DNA of 64,000 bases, from assembly GCA_022059125.1 (NCBI GenBank), contig JAEUWY010000020.1:1674001-1738000 (forward strand), written 5' to 3'. The notes below the pieces were generated by a model, which worked only from the letters and a program-made list of their open reading frames with translations, was not told where the DNA came from and searched no databases. Below, one piece after another: positions 46,277 to 57,780 of the stretch; the stretch's first letter is position 1; each line of letters opens with the position of its first letter. This DNA is from Corynespora cassiicola (taxonomy: Eukaryota; Ascomycota; Dothideomycetes; Pleosporales; Corynesporascaceae). Position numbers and translations under genes: made by a program.

Positions 46277-47646
46277 ATGAGCGCTACCACGCCCCGCAGA
46301 GCCAACATGGCTGCTCAGCATAGCCCCTCAAAGACTCCCTCGCGACGCGTCCTCGGCGACCTGACCCCCAAGGCCCTAAACACGCCCTCAAAACAAACAA
46401 AGAACCTGGACGTTTCCGAAGCCATGCGAGCTCAGAGCCCGCTCAAGCAGGTCGCAACCCTCTCACCACAGGTCCTGACCAACAAGGAAAACTTCACCGG
46501 TGCCGCCACCTTCACCAAGGGCAGGAAACGGAGCATCTACGAGGTCGAGGGCGCCGAGAATGTCGGAAGCGCGAAGAGCGTGTTCAGGGGACGCGACACC
46601 GGTATCGTGCCAACCGAAGACCGCCTAATGGCCGCGGCTGCCCTGAATCATACGGTACATTGCGTCCGCTCTACGACGCGTCAATCGCGTCGCTAACAAT
46701 GCTCCAGGACACGAGCCTCTTAGATCTTGGAGAACCCGGTTCGCCCACAGAAGCCAACACGCCCTCCCCTCCCCCCGACAACGACATGAACTTCATGAAC
46801 TCCCAGGAGACGAACCAGTCCTTTTCCATGTTTGTCAATTACGGCGCATGCGACAGCCAGAATAGCGTACAGGATCAGCCCGCCGCCCCCACTTCGGCTC
46901 CCATGAAGAAGGAGCCGGGCGCGGGCAAGAAGTCGCGTGCCGAACTCCTGCGACTACGTCTCGGATTCGGCCTGTACAAGGTGAAGACGAACCAGGTCTC
47001 GCGGCGCGGGTCAGACATCATATCGACGTGGGAGCTATCGTCATCGTCGGAGGCGCTGGACAACAACACGCTAGCAGCCGCAATACCCTCCTCGACCGAC
47101 TCCAACATCACAATCCAGCAAAACCAGGTCCCCAGCATAACCCTCTCCCCTGCCCGCAAAAGCCCAAAGCCCGCCTTTGTGAAAGCGAACCTGGACCCCT
47201 TCCGCCCCATCGGCAAGCTCGAGCACGTGCCCGTCCTGCTCCCCACTGCCGTCTCCTCCCGCACCATACAGGACTACCACATCCCCTCGTCCCCACCTCA
47301 GACCGACAACGAACCCCTAGCCTCGCCCCTTGGCCTCGACGAAGACAACCTGCGCACACCCACCGCCAAGCGCACGAGGAGAGACTCGGAATCAGACCAC
47401 AAGGACGCGGCTGAGAGCCCCGCAAACGACAACAACAGCAACAACAGCAACAACAACAACAACAGCAACAACAACGACGACGATGATGACGACCACAGCA
47501 ACGCCGAGGACCGCGACGAGAGCGTGCAGGAACGATTGCAGAGACTACGGGAGAAGAGGCTGAATAACGAGGGCGAGCTCACGAGCTCCGCGGTCAAGGG
47601 CCATGCTGCAAAGGGCCTGCTCGAGCTCATGAGCGGCCGGAGATAG
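46277..47646 (+). CDS. Whi5/Nrm1-like cell-cycle transcription repressor
   Basis: Model join(46277..46654,46708..47646), 438 aa; 53-nt phase-0 intron with GTACAT donor, CTAAC branch site and CTCCAG acceptor. The segment RAELLRLRLGFGLYKVKTNQ (about 235-254) matches the GTB motif of Whi5/Nrm1/Srl3 proteins, which bind SBF/MBF to repress G1/S genes. The N-terminus holds many SP/TP sites (TPRRA, HSPSKTPSRR, TPKALNTPSK, QSPLKQ) fitting CDK control, and RVLGDLTPKAL resembles conserved N-terminal motifs. The C-terminus contains an Asn/Asp run (AAC repeats, 47425-47500) and a short charged helix (ESVQERLQRLREKRL). It is a nuclear regulator, likely tuned by cyclin-CDK phosphorylation. Confidence 0.82.
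47425..47500 (+). repeat. AAC/GAC codon repeat coding Asn/Asp run
   Basis: Near-perfect AAC-rich trinucleotide tract within the Whi5/Nrm1-like gene, encoding NDNNSNNSNNNNNSNNN followed by six Asp. Confidence 0.85.
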
Positions 47647-48385
47647 TGACGAGGGCGCAAGAAAAAAAGAGGCGGGCGGTGCGGTGCGGTGCGGTGGCGA
47701 CGCGTGCCGTGCGTGCTTAGCGTGTCGCTCACGCGGGGACGCACACCGCACGATTGTTCGGAAATGTCGCTGGGCCGGGAAGAAGCGAGCGTGTAGCGCT
47801 ACGCGCATTGGATTGTCCTGTTTTTGAAACGAATTGCATGGCTGGCGGTCCGAAGGGGGCATGTCTTACTATTATCTGCGCTTTCTTTTGCGCGTATCAT
47901 GGCAATGCTGGAGCGGCTTGCCCGTTGCTCTCCAGATTTCTATCCTGATATTTTGTTTTCTGTATTTTCACGAATGACGGCCAATGATCTGAAAGGCATG
48001 TGGGAGGTTCACAAAAATTTAGGTATTCCGCATTAATTTCACAATCCATCCAAATCAAGGACAAGCAATACTTGAATGCACAAGATGAACATTTCAGCAG
48101 GGAAGAGGTGAAGCGCAGAATCGGCGCCGCAAAGGCCCTCATCGCACACGCATATGCATTCGTGAAGAGTTGAACTGAAGTTGGTAGCTCGACGCCAACT
48201 TTTTTGATATTTGGGTGTCTGAAAGAGTACACAGCACAGGACTCCATAACCGCCCGTATCAAAGTAGTTGCCCATCCGAATGCAAAGGAAGATGTATATA
48301 AGGTTTCATGATGGCGTCATCATCACCTTTCGCACCATTTCTCGTGAACTTCACCTCTATGGCCCCGCCCCATTTTTGGCTACCC
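47647..48385. other. intergenic region between convergent genes
   Basis: 3' flanks of the Whi5/Nrm1-like gene and RPS3. No gene or RNA recognised. Confidence 0.5.
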
Positions 48386-49457
48386 TTACTCCTCGGCAGG
48401 GGCGGCCTCCGCTGGCGCCGCCTCACCCTCCTGCTGCTCAGCCAGCCTCTGCTGTTCCGCTGCCTGCTGGGCGGCAAGGGCCTTTGCGCCGTAGTCCTGG
48501 GACATGGGCTGAACGACGGGCTGCTCCTCCTTGGGCTCGATGATGGTGACGGAGTCGGGGAGGGACTTGGAGGGACCGGCCTTGCCCTCGGGGTCGGAGC
48601 CGCGCATGATCTTGACCTTGATACCCAACACACCCTGGCGGAGCAGGACGTGGCGAGTGGCCTCGTCGATGAAGTCCTTGGCAGGCTGACCGGAGTGGAT
48701 CATGAAGCCGTCCTATTCCATATTAGCTACCTTGAATTTTCCTTGCCACTTGTGCAACATACAGTGAACTTCATGGACTTGGCACGGGCGGCCCTGAGCT
48801 TTCCGGAGACAACGACCTCACAACCCTTGGCGCCGCTCTCCATGATGAACCTCAGGACACCATAGCAGGCCCTACGGACGGCAAGACCGTTGAGGAGCTT
48901 GTAACGGAGGGACTCGCACTGAGCGACGGCGGACAGACCGCGGTTCTGGACCTTGGCAGCGTAGAGGGAGACGGAGTTCTCGGGGAACTTGAAGCGCTTC
49001 TGGATGAGCGAGGTGAGCTCACGGATGCGGCGACCCTGCTCGCCGAGAACCTCTTGTGTGTGCGTCGCGCGGATGATGATGTCGGTGACGGTGGGGGTGA
49101 CGCGGACTTCGACGCCCGAGTAGCCCTCCTCGGCCAACTCGCGCTGGAAGAACTCGTTGAGCTCGGCGTAGAAAACACCGTCTGTCAGGAGATTGTGTTA
49201 GCCACCGCCATTTCTGTGTGGGAATCGCGAATCCAGATCTCGCGCGCAATACTCCGACGACCGGCGGCAACCGTGCAAGCGGCTGGCAGATCTCGGACAT
49301 TGCAACGCATTCCAATCCGACAACTTCAACACTGGGAAAGAGTATATCGTACCAGCAACGAACTTCCTCCTCTTGGAACTGCATCATCGTTAGTCGATGC
49401 GGCCAGTGGTGCAATGTCGCGGGATCCAACTCACATAGCTCCCTGGGTGGCGGCCAT
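48386..49457 (-). CDS. RPS3: 40S ribosomal protein uS3
   Basis: Model complement(join(48386..48712,48763..49181,49353..49378,49435..49457)), 264 aa. Exons 1 and 2 are tiny (23 and 26 nt) and exons join to [32 protein letters not shown]. Introns are 50, 171 and 56 nt. KH-domain block [29 protein letters not shown] and the C-terminal S3 domain ([34 protein letters not shown]) are clear. The C-terminus is Ala/Glu-rich ([14 protein letters not shown]). uS3 sits at the mRNA entry of the 40S subunit. Early small exons are typical of ribosomal-protein genes in these fungi. The 171-nt intron was checked for a snoRNA; none seen. Confidence 0.97.
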
Positions 49458-49995
49458 GGTTTCTGACTTGAATTGACGTATCTGAACTCCGGGGCTGGTG
49501 TTCAGAAGAGAGGCGTCGTCGTCGTCGTGGTCGTGCGGTTGAGGTTGAAGGCTCGACGTGGGGAGGTTTTCGACTGTGGGTTATTCTCGCTTAGCGCCAA
49601 GATCCCACCAGCCACGCGCACTAGCCACCACGCCGATTATTCACTATCCAATGTTGACATCAATCCACGAGCAGTGGCTACACACGAGACGACTTATTGA
49701 GTGCATGTTTAGCGAGCATCGTGCTAGACGATCTTATTCCTCTACTGGTTGACAGCACTCCTGACTAAGCACAACTGTCTTATACCGCTCTACTATCCTA
49801 GCAACCTTATACAATCTGATAGCGAAACACTTGTCGTGATTCCCGATGGCCATGGGCGGCATCGTCTACAGCGACTTTGCAAACTATACGCAGCGGCAAA
49901 ATCAATTGCAAACACTTCCGAAATCGCAATCCCAACGTTGTAGATGCGTTGCGCCATGATGCATGTTATCTACAATGCATTCTCGCATCTGCTCT
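49458..49995. other. RPS3 promoter region
   Basis: Upstream of RPS3 and 3' of the SLC35F6-like gene. CGTCGTCGTCGTGG tract near 49517. No gene seen. Confidence 0.5.
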
Positions 49996-51368
49996 CTAGT
50001 GGTGCTCGATGGGCTCCTCTGGGAGCAATGGTTCAGGCCTCCGCTCGACACAGGCCTTGAGAGGTGGTCGTACGAGGTCATTGAAGAGGAACGTGCCATA
50101 GACCAAGAGCGCAAAACCGAGGACTTGAAGCCACTTGAATGTCTCCCATCCCAAGCCTAGCGAGACGATCCAGATGAAGAGCGTGCGGCAGGTGTCGATA
50201 GTGGACCGAGATGTCGCGGATACAGTGCGAGTGACACTAAGGCCAAAGAAGTTGAAACCGCTAGGACCAGTCAGTAATGTTCATACCAAGTAATGGGCGA
50301 TACCTACCCGATACTAATCATGATCAGAAGGGAGCTGATCGCAATGGCTGGGAAGTGCGTCATCTGATAGAAGCCTTCCCTCGCGTTGAAATAGCCAGTG
50401 CCAATCGCAAAGTGAAGGACGATCATGACGATCAGAGTAACCAGGAAACCAAAGATACCCTCCCAACCAACAACTTTGATCGGTTCCATGGAGTACTTTT
50501 CCATTAGGCGTTCTTCGAGGACGAATTGGGTGGCTGTGAAGATTTGGGCGCCCGCGATGAGGAGGACTCCAATGATGGTCATCACAGCCTGGGATAGCTC
50601 CGTCGTCTCAAACTCGGGCGTATCCCTCCGAAGCATGCTCATGCCAGTCTCCGCAAGCGCCTTGAGCGACGGTGTGGCTTTGTCGTCTTTTTGGATAGCT
50701 CCAGCAATTCCAACAACGGCCACTCCGAAGACAACGACGAAGAGCGAGAACCACTTGTACAGTCCCAAGTGACGCTTCAAGAACCAGACGCTGAAGAGTC
50801 CGACGAAGAGCACCAGAGCACCGCGGGTCATTTGGTAAATGCTAGCTGCTACAAACAGCAAACCCACGTTCATGAGTGTAGTTCCAGCGATATCGCAGCA
50901 TGCTGGCAGGGCAAGCAGGAGAACGCTAGTACCTTCCAACGGTATCCTTCCCTCCTCGTCGGCATGCACAGGCTTCAGTGGGTTGGCCACGTCGGCAGTC
51001 TCACTCTCTTCGGAGAGAGCTGGGGTTACGGTGCCTTCATCGGCGGAGCTCGGGATAGCTTCATAACCGGCGCGACGAGAAACGTATCGTTGGTAGAGAG
51101 AGAACGCTCCGATAACTAGCCAGCAGCCCATCTCACCGATGAACATTTGGAGTGTCTGCAAGACGGGCTGTTCAAAGTGTTTCCGGTACTTGGGTGAGGG
51201 AGAGTCGCAGTTCTCTACGCATTGCATGTCCTATGAGGCTTCGTCAGCACCTGGCATTCCCACCCGCACGACTCATTCGCATACTTGGTACTTGGTGAGA
51301 AGCGTGTTGCAGACCCCAGTCAGCAACATCATGGCCACGAGGAACGGGACAACAGCTTTGACCGCCAT
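49996..51368 (-). CDS. SLC35F6-like drug/metabolite-family transporter
   Basis: Model complement(join(49996..50260,50308..51230,51285..51368)), 423 aa; introns of 47 nt (GTAGGT...CCTAG, phase 2) and 54 nt (GTATGC...CATAG, phase 0). About ten TM helices. Start MAVKAVVPFLVAMMLLTGVCNTLLTKYQD fits TM1 and the conserved 'NTLxxKY' of SLC35F6. Further signatures: LLALPACCDIAGTTLMNVGLLFVAASIYQMTRGALVLFVGLFSVWFLKRHL and TATQFVLEERLMEKYSMEP. A cytosolic loop (SRRAGYEAIPSSADEG...) sits after TM2. The family is found in lysosomal/vacuolar or Golgi membranes; the substrate is not known. Confidence 0.88.
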
Positions 51369-52376
51369 GGTGGAAGTGGTGACTGGCTGTCGGTCTTATC
51401 GGAGATTCGGATAGGGTTGGAACTGGGCAACAAAGAGAGGCACTGCCGATGGCAGTAGTTGGGGATGAGGGAAAGACTATAAGGGAGATGAGACGCAGAA
51501 GTTATGCTAGGCAGCTCGCGCCGCCGATGAGTGCTGTGTCAAGTAGCAGGGCGCGTGCGCGGTGGCTGGATGACACTGATGATGCACTGTCACGTGGAGA
51601 TAGGACCGCGATTGTCCGCGCCAAAGCCGACGCGATCGGAGGTCCCTGCATGCGCCGAAGATGCCTGCAAACTTCATCGCCCTCTCATGGCTGTCGCTGT
51701 CATGCCCATCTCGCTTTCAATTCTTCCGTTCCTTCATGGCAATCGCTCAATAAAGTAGTCCAAATGATGATGGTGCTGCGTAACCGATATTGGCGATCCT
51801 AAACGTGAGGCTTCCGAGGTCCGGCCTGCTGCAGGGGTCAAGCAGCTGATGTTGCCGCATGAGCGCCCCGCCCGCAGCTCTCTCACGGGACCATATCTAT
51901 TGATGACTTGCCCCAATCGGGAGTCCGGCTATCTCGGCCACTCAAACAGGAGTATGTGTAACTAACAGAAGCGCCGACGTATGCCCACAATCTGATCAAC
52001 AGACGCGCTTCACTGATGGGGAGAATGAGAGCTGCAACGGATAGTTGACCTAACCAACCACAGATGAATTGCTTGAGGAAGAATACCCAGACCCCAATCA
52101 TGCATTCACAGCCTGTCAATGCAGGGCTTAGCCTCAATAATATCCGCGAATCATATCTCACTGAACAGAAATCTGCTGCAGGCCACAGAGTGAGTCTCAC
52201 GGCTTACCAGCACAGCCTTTCAGCCTTACGACTCAAATGGCTTTTCTTTCTCTTCGAAACTTCAGCCTGCAGTGGAAACATCAATCGCAGCCTGACATAC
52301 GTTCCGATTAACGGTACATCCACGAACCCAACACGGCGTCCCGTCTCTTTAGCGAGGGCTACCTGAGCGAGTCGCG
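51369..52376. other. divergent promoter region
   Basis: Between the SLC35F6-like gene and the NLR gene. No supported gene. Confidence 0.5.
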
Positions 52377-55300
52377 ATGGAGGCTGTAGTGGCTATTGCT
52401 CTTGCTGGAAATGTCATACAATTTGCGCAGCTCGCAAAGGGCATCTTTTCCGAAGCAAAGGCGGTTCGCGAAACGGGGTATCCACGTTCGCTCATTGCCT
52501 TGAGGGGCTCCGTGGACAATCTGTTGAAGCAGTCGGGAATCATACATGCACGCCTAGTCACAAAGGCAGATGGCAACAAGCTCAGTCAAGAAGACCAGGT
52601 GAGTTACAGGGATCATTATCCGTGTCATAAAGCAGCCGGTTAACCCTCGGGGCGTAGTACCTCATTGACGTTAGTGTCGATTGTCAAAAGGCTGGGACTG
52701 AATTTCTCAAATACATCGATTTATTCATTTCAAAGGCAAGCTCGTCTAGTAGTTTGAAGAAATTAGGGACTGCTGTCAAGTTACAGTTTGCACGTCAAAA
52801 GATTGAAAATTTCACCGCGGACATCAATCGATTGCAAGGTGCGCTTACGCTGGCCACTGTACTAGCTTTCCGAGATAGCGTAAGAACAAACCACCAAGAG
52901 CTACTTTCGCATCTACAGAGGCTCCAAGAAGATTCACCAGATGATAATGCCAAACTCCACAACACAATTCATCTTCTCAAGGACGCTACTGAGTTTTCTC
53001 AGACGGGCCAGCAGCTGAAAGCTTTCAACGATGAGATGCAGCATTGTTTGGAGAAAATCCATCAAATTCGGGCCAAATTACCACAGACACAAGAGACGAA
53101 AATTTTGAAATGGCTGATGTTTCGCCAAATCAACTGGAGATACGAAGAGCTTCCCACTGCCTATGGACTTACATACTCTTGGGTCTTCAAAACGGAACCC
53201 GAGCAAAATAATTGGGATGATTTCTCTACGCATCTGAAATGCGACACGTTCAAACCTTACTTCATCAGTGGAAAGGCAGGAAGTGGAAAATCTACCTTGA
53301 TGAAGTATATCATCGATAACCCAAAAACCCGTCATCTCCTTGCTGAATGGGCTACAAGCGATGGCAAAAATCTTGTAGTGACAAGCTTCTTTTTCTGGAA
53401 TCTTGGCACCCCCCTCCAAAAAAGCAGAGAAGGCCTTCTCAGGTCATTGCTATGGACTATTCTTAGCGAGTACCCTGAGCTCATTCCGGTCGTGTTTCCG
53501 CATGAATACCAGAGTTGCGAAGACGATACTGATGGACTCACATATATTGAGATCACGAGAGCCTGGAACTTGCTCGTTGAAAAGTCTCGAAGATTCCTAA
53601 AGATTGCCATACTCATAGACGGTATAGACGAACTCGATGGCGAACACTCAGACCTTGCCGAATTTATTTTGAGCATGTGCTCCTCCAGCATCAAAGTCAT
53701 AGTTTCCAGCCGACCGATTATTGCGTCCTCACATGCTTTCCTCGGGTGCCCTTCCCTCCATCTTGAAGATTTGACAACGAAGGATATGGAGCTCTATATT
53801 CACGGACACTTGACTTCACATCCTGCTATGATCCCGCTATCTCTAAGCTGCCCTCAAATGAGTGACGAAATCACCACAGAGGTCAAATCCAAGGCAGAGG
53901 GTGTGTTTCTATGGGTTAAGCTTGTAGTGAAGATTCTCATTGACGGGATCAAAGCAGGCGACAACATTGAGGAACTCCGCGCAAAACTTCGGTCCCTACC
54001 TGGTGATTTAAAGGAGCTATACCGGCGTATGCTTCATCAGATCCCGTCAGATTACAGAATGCAGGCCGTGGAACTATTCCGACTCCTCCAAATTTGGCAT
54101 TCATTCGCTAAAGAAGAAGTACCCACACCTTTGCTGCACTTTGCGCTACGCCCTGTTCAGGAGAGTATCGAACAACCAGTCGGGCCAATGGATTCCAGGA
54201 TTTTACGCTGGTACTGTCAACAGATGGCAGCCCGTGTCAAAAGTCGTTGCTGTGGACTACTCGAGACAAGCAAGTCAACCCTTTATATGGAAAAACCACG
54301 TTTTGACTTGGATGATTTGATGATCTCCAGAGTGAGATATTCACATCGTACTGTTTCAGAATTCCTTCAATGTGAAGATATCAGATCGGAAATGGAAGGG
54401 ATGTTGGGAGACGGATTCAACGCAAATATACATCTCGCTGCCGCCTGCTTGTCACTCGCAAAGATATCATGTAGCCAAGCCACAGAAGCCATCATGATGG
54501 ACCAGGTTCATGTGTTGCTACTGCTGTACATGAGTGCGGATTGCGATGTCAAAAACCAGCTTGGTTCTTACATCACTTTAATGGACCAAAGCATCATGGA
54601 ATATCACCAATCTCTCACATCGATTGATGATGTCATGGAAGGCGGTGCCAACACACAGAGTCACTGGTCTGAGACAAGACTTGCCCAGATGAAAATATTC
54701 GGGTGCTATGGGGGCTACATACGCCTGAAGGACGAAATGGCGAATGGCATGGATGATGGACTTTTTCCGATCCCATATGACGTTGATGATCGAGAGGCCA
54801 GCATGTTTGCCCTAGCTGCGAGGTTAGGACTCACTCATTATCTGGCGATAAACTCTTCCGATCCAAGTTTTCACGCTGCTCCGCTTGTAATGTTTGCAAT
54901 GGATGCATGGATTGAGGATGATAGTTTGCGCATCCCACTCGAACACCGGAGGGACACCCTTCTCTACCTACTCGGAAAACTACAAGAGGAAGAGCAAAAG
55001 GACACCAAGAAGGAGAAACACGAAAAATTCAAAAATCTCGCTTTGGATTTCGCCGAGGGCTATACCTCTAGCAATGAGGTCGAGATGAGCGTCTTCACCG
55101 CCTGCTTCCTCATTGCTGTTCCTTCTCTGTCATCGTGGGTACAAGGCTATGCAACTGCCCAACTTCGAGACATGGCGAAGTGCCTTCAGCGAGATTTGGA
55201 TCGAGAAAACCAACGGCTTGGCGTTAGGTTGTCTCAGACTGTGAATGAGCGGCTTCATGCTAAACAATCCTGTGGCAAATGTAGGGCACCGGGACATTCG

Positions 55301-55402
55301 CACGACGCATGTCCCGGGCTATGCTTAGGGCGTAAGAAGCATACCAAGGCCATAAATAGACGGGTGAAGAAGGAAAAGCATCGTAAGAGCATGTTAGGCT
55401 AG
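52377..55402 (+). CDS. NACHT-domain NLR-like protein with C-terminal CCHC zinc knuckle
   Basis: Model join(52377..52598,52658..55402), 988 aa; 59-nt phase-0 intron (GTGAGT...GCGTAG). Residues 1 to about 230 are a helical domain starting MEAVVAIALAGNVIQFAQLAKGIFSEAKAV, like the fungal STAND N-terminal domain. The NACHT/nephrocystin-3-like NTPase has Walker A GKAGSGKS (279-286) and Walker B LIDGIDELD (about 393-401), followed by SIKVIVSSRP. Then comes a block VKSKAEGVFLWVKLV / LPGDLKELYRRMLHQIP typical of the region after fungal NACHT domains (DUF7791-like). No WD40, ankyrin or TPR repeats follow. The end has a Lys/Glu-rich stretch and C946-x2-C949-x4-H954-x4-C959, a zinc knuckle, then a basic tail. 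NLR-like proteins in fungi act in non-self recognition and cell death; that role here is inferred. Confidence 0.88.
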
Positions 55403-56936
55403 GGCTCGGGATAATTAATGTCACAACTGTCCAAAATTATGTTATACATGTAGCTGAAGAGAAGTAACTCATCATCTGGGGGCCTGAGGGAATCGAAAGT
55501 TTTGCGCGGTTCTAACTTGTCAATTTTCTAGAATCGCCTAATCAATCTATGCGTAACTTTAATCTGTTCATTACGAAGTGGCTTGGATTATGTTTACACC
55601 TCTCTTTTATTTAGGGAGTGGCACACTAGCAAACGCTGGCTAGAGGTGTGTCTCACTATGAGTCCCTCAATCTATTATTGATCTAGCAGGCAGCGAGGAG
55701 GGACTACAATAGTGTAAGCTAACCATAAAGCTGCACAAGCCCAATTTATTATCCATTCAGTCATAGGAAAAGACTAACAGTAGGGCACACAGTCTTAATA
55801 GACAGCCGAACAAGTGGGGCGTGATGGATTGAGCCTCATCGCTTAGCTCCCTACCCTCACGATCATCGCACGCTGACGTGATACGGCTCGATACCGATAA
55901 GATTGAATGATTCAATACCGAGATCATTTTCTCACCGGTCTAATGTATGTGGTCTAGCCTATATGTTCGTAGGGGGCACACCGTCAATAAGAGATGAGAA
56001 GAAGATCGTCCTAGTTTTCGCTACAGTGGAGGAAATATCACCATCCAGAAGATTTCTATTTGATTCAAGCTAATCACAAGCCTCAACATGCCCATTATGT
56101 GGAATAAGCTACATTGCGTTGTGTATTCACCCCGTTTTTACCCATTTACCCATCGAATAAGAGTCGCCACCAGCGATATTGTCCGCGGAGTGTTGATCTC
56201 TTTCCTATCTTATTATCTAGCTATCTCTCTGGTATATTAGAACTTGACTTCCGACCGTACGGTGAGATTTTATCTGCGAGTAAGTTCTTGAGGCTTTGCT
56301 GCATTTCAAATTACACTTGCGCCTTGCTGTGACTCGTTCCTCACCCTGCTTGAGTAGAGTAGATCTACGGCCAAATACAGCTTAATAAGGTATTAACAAG
56401 ACCCTAAACAAGTGGTATACAGCCCCTGCTACTGAAATATACGACTAGTCTGATTCAGTTGCACCAAACCTGAATGAGGTTGATTACCTCCTTTCCAGGT
56501 GTTTGCCAAAAGAAACTGCAAAACTCGAGAAACAATCTGTAATTGCATTAGATGTGTTTCAGATTTTCTTTTGCTGGTGCCTTGGATATTTTTATAGTCT
56601 CCGGGCCGGTGCCCACACCACACCAGCGATACGGATAATGCAAGGCATACTTTTAAGCTGGCACAACATTGCATACTGCGCCCTGTATGAATGCAGGTGC
56701 CGAGCTTGCCATGTTTAGGTATGAGCTCCATCAAACCCACATGACAGCCGGGCACTGTTGTCAAACCACCGGAATCCACGTCAGGTGCCTCCAAGACGGG
56801 GTCGTCCGTGTGCCCCTTTCACATTTTCCAAGCATAATTCATGATTCTTTCGTGGAACTTGGTCTTTCCACTGGTAGTATATATTCTCCAAGTACAAGAA
56901 TCCTAGGAAAAAATAATTTACCTCTGGCACCAAGCG
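55403..56936. other. AT-leaning intergenic region
   Basis: 3' flank of the NLR gene and upstream of the first C2H2 gene. Only short frames; no RNA gene recognised. Confidence 0.5.
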
Positions 56937-57780
56937 ATGAACGCAGAACAAGGAGGACACAATTACGACCCGGATTGTTCACGCCGTCAGTCCAGCTTGA
57001 CGGACGAGCGATACGGGTATTCTCCCGATGAGTTTGGGGATACATTAAATACAAATTACTACATCGCCATGGATTCTGGGTCCAATGGTAAGACTCGAGC
57101 TCATGTTTCGAATTTTTGCGTTTATCTAAGTATCCATAGGAATGAGCATATATGGGGAACCATATTCCTATGGCCCTGTTGAGAATTCCCAAGGAGAAAC
57201 CTTCCCTGAATCATATTATTATGGAGTTCAGGAAACATACAGGTCTGTGTTATATCATAGATTTGCTTCATCCCTGACTTTTTCCTACAGACCTATCCGC
57301 GCCGAGAACGCCGACGCAAACTATCGACAAATGCCTGAGGCTCTACATACCGGTGGATCTTCGTGGGACCATCAATCTATTTCAGGAACTGAAGCTCCCG
57401 TCTCACCGCCATACCCATGGGCTGGTCATCAGTTTACTCAGCCTGCAGGTCTTGGTATGATGGAAAGTCCGCCTGTCAATGCGAATGACAACTCTCCCAT
57501 GAAGCCAACGAGCGGTCCAACCAAGTTCCCATATTTCATTAGGGATGATATTAGGATCGGCCATTATACTGTTGGCGAAACTGGAAAAAAAACCTATCGC
57601 TGCGATGAAAAGAGATGCAAAAAAAGCCTCGGACGATTTCAAGAACTCAAGAGACACTATGAAGAGAAGCACGCTCCAGAGGATGAGAGACCAAAATACC
57701 CATGCGATCGCTGCGGTCAGATTTTTGTTCGCAAAAGTCGGCTTTCTAAGCACACATGCCGTTCGATTCCAAGAAGATAG
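56937..57780 (+). CDS. C2H2 zinc-finger protein, paralog A
   Basis: Model join(56937..57087,57140..57242,57291..57780), 247 aa. Intron 1 is 52 nt (GTAAGA...CCATAG, phase 1). Intron 2 is 48 nt (GTCTGT...CTACAG, phase 2), stop-free and frame-neutral, so it could also be retained. The N-terminal 160 residues are Gly/Ser/Tyr/Pro-rich and disordered. The C-terminus has one C2H2 finger (C-x4-C-x12-H-x4-H, in CDEKRCKKSLGRFQELKRH) and a second degenerate one (CDRCGQIFVRKSRLSKHTC, C-x2-C-x12-H-x-C). It is likely a nuclear regulator. Its exon plan mirrors the C2H2 gene at 60107-60972. Confidence 0.8.

Noticed and set aside
49182..49352. snoRNA inside the 171-nt RPS3 intron
   Set aside because: S3 introns host snoRNAs in some eukaryotes, but no RTGATGA/CTGA boxes or H/ACA layout was found.
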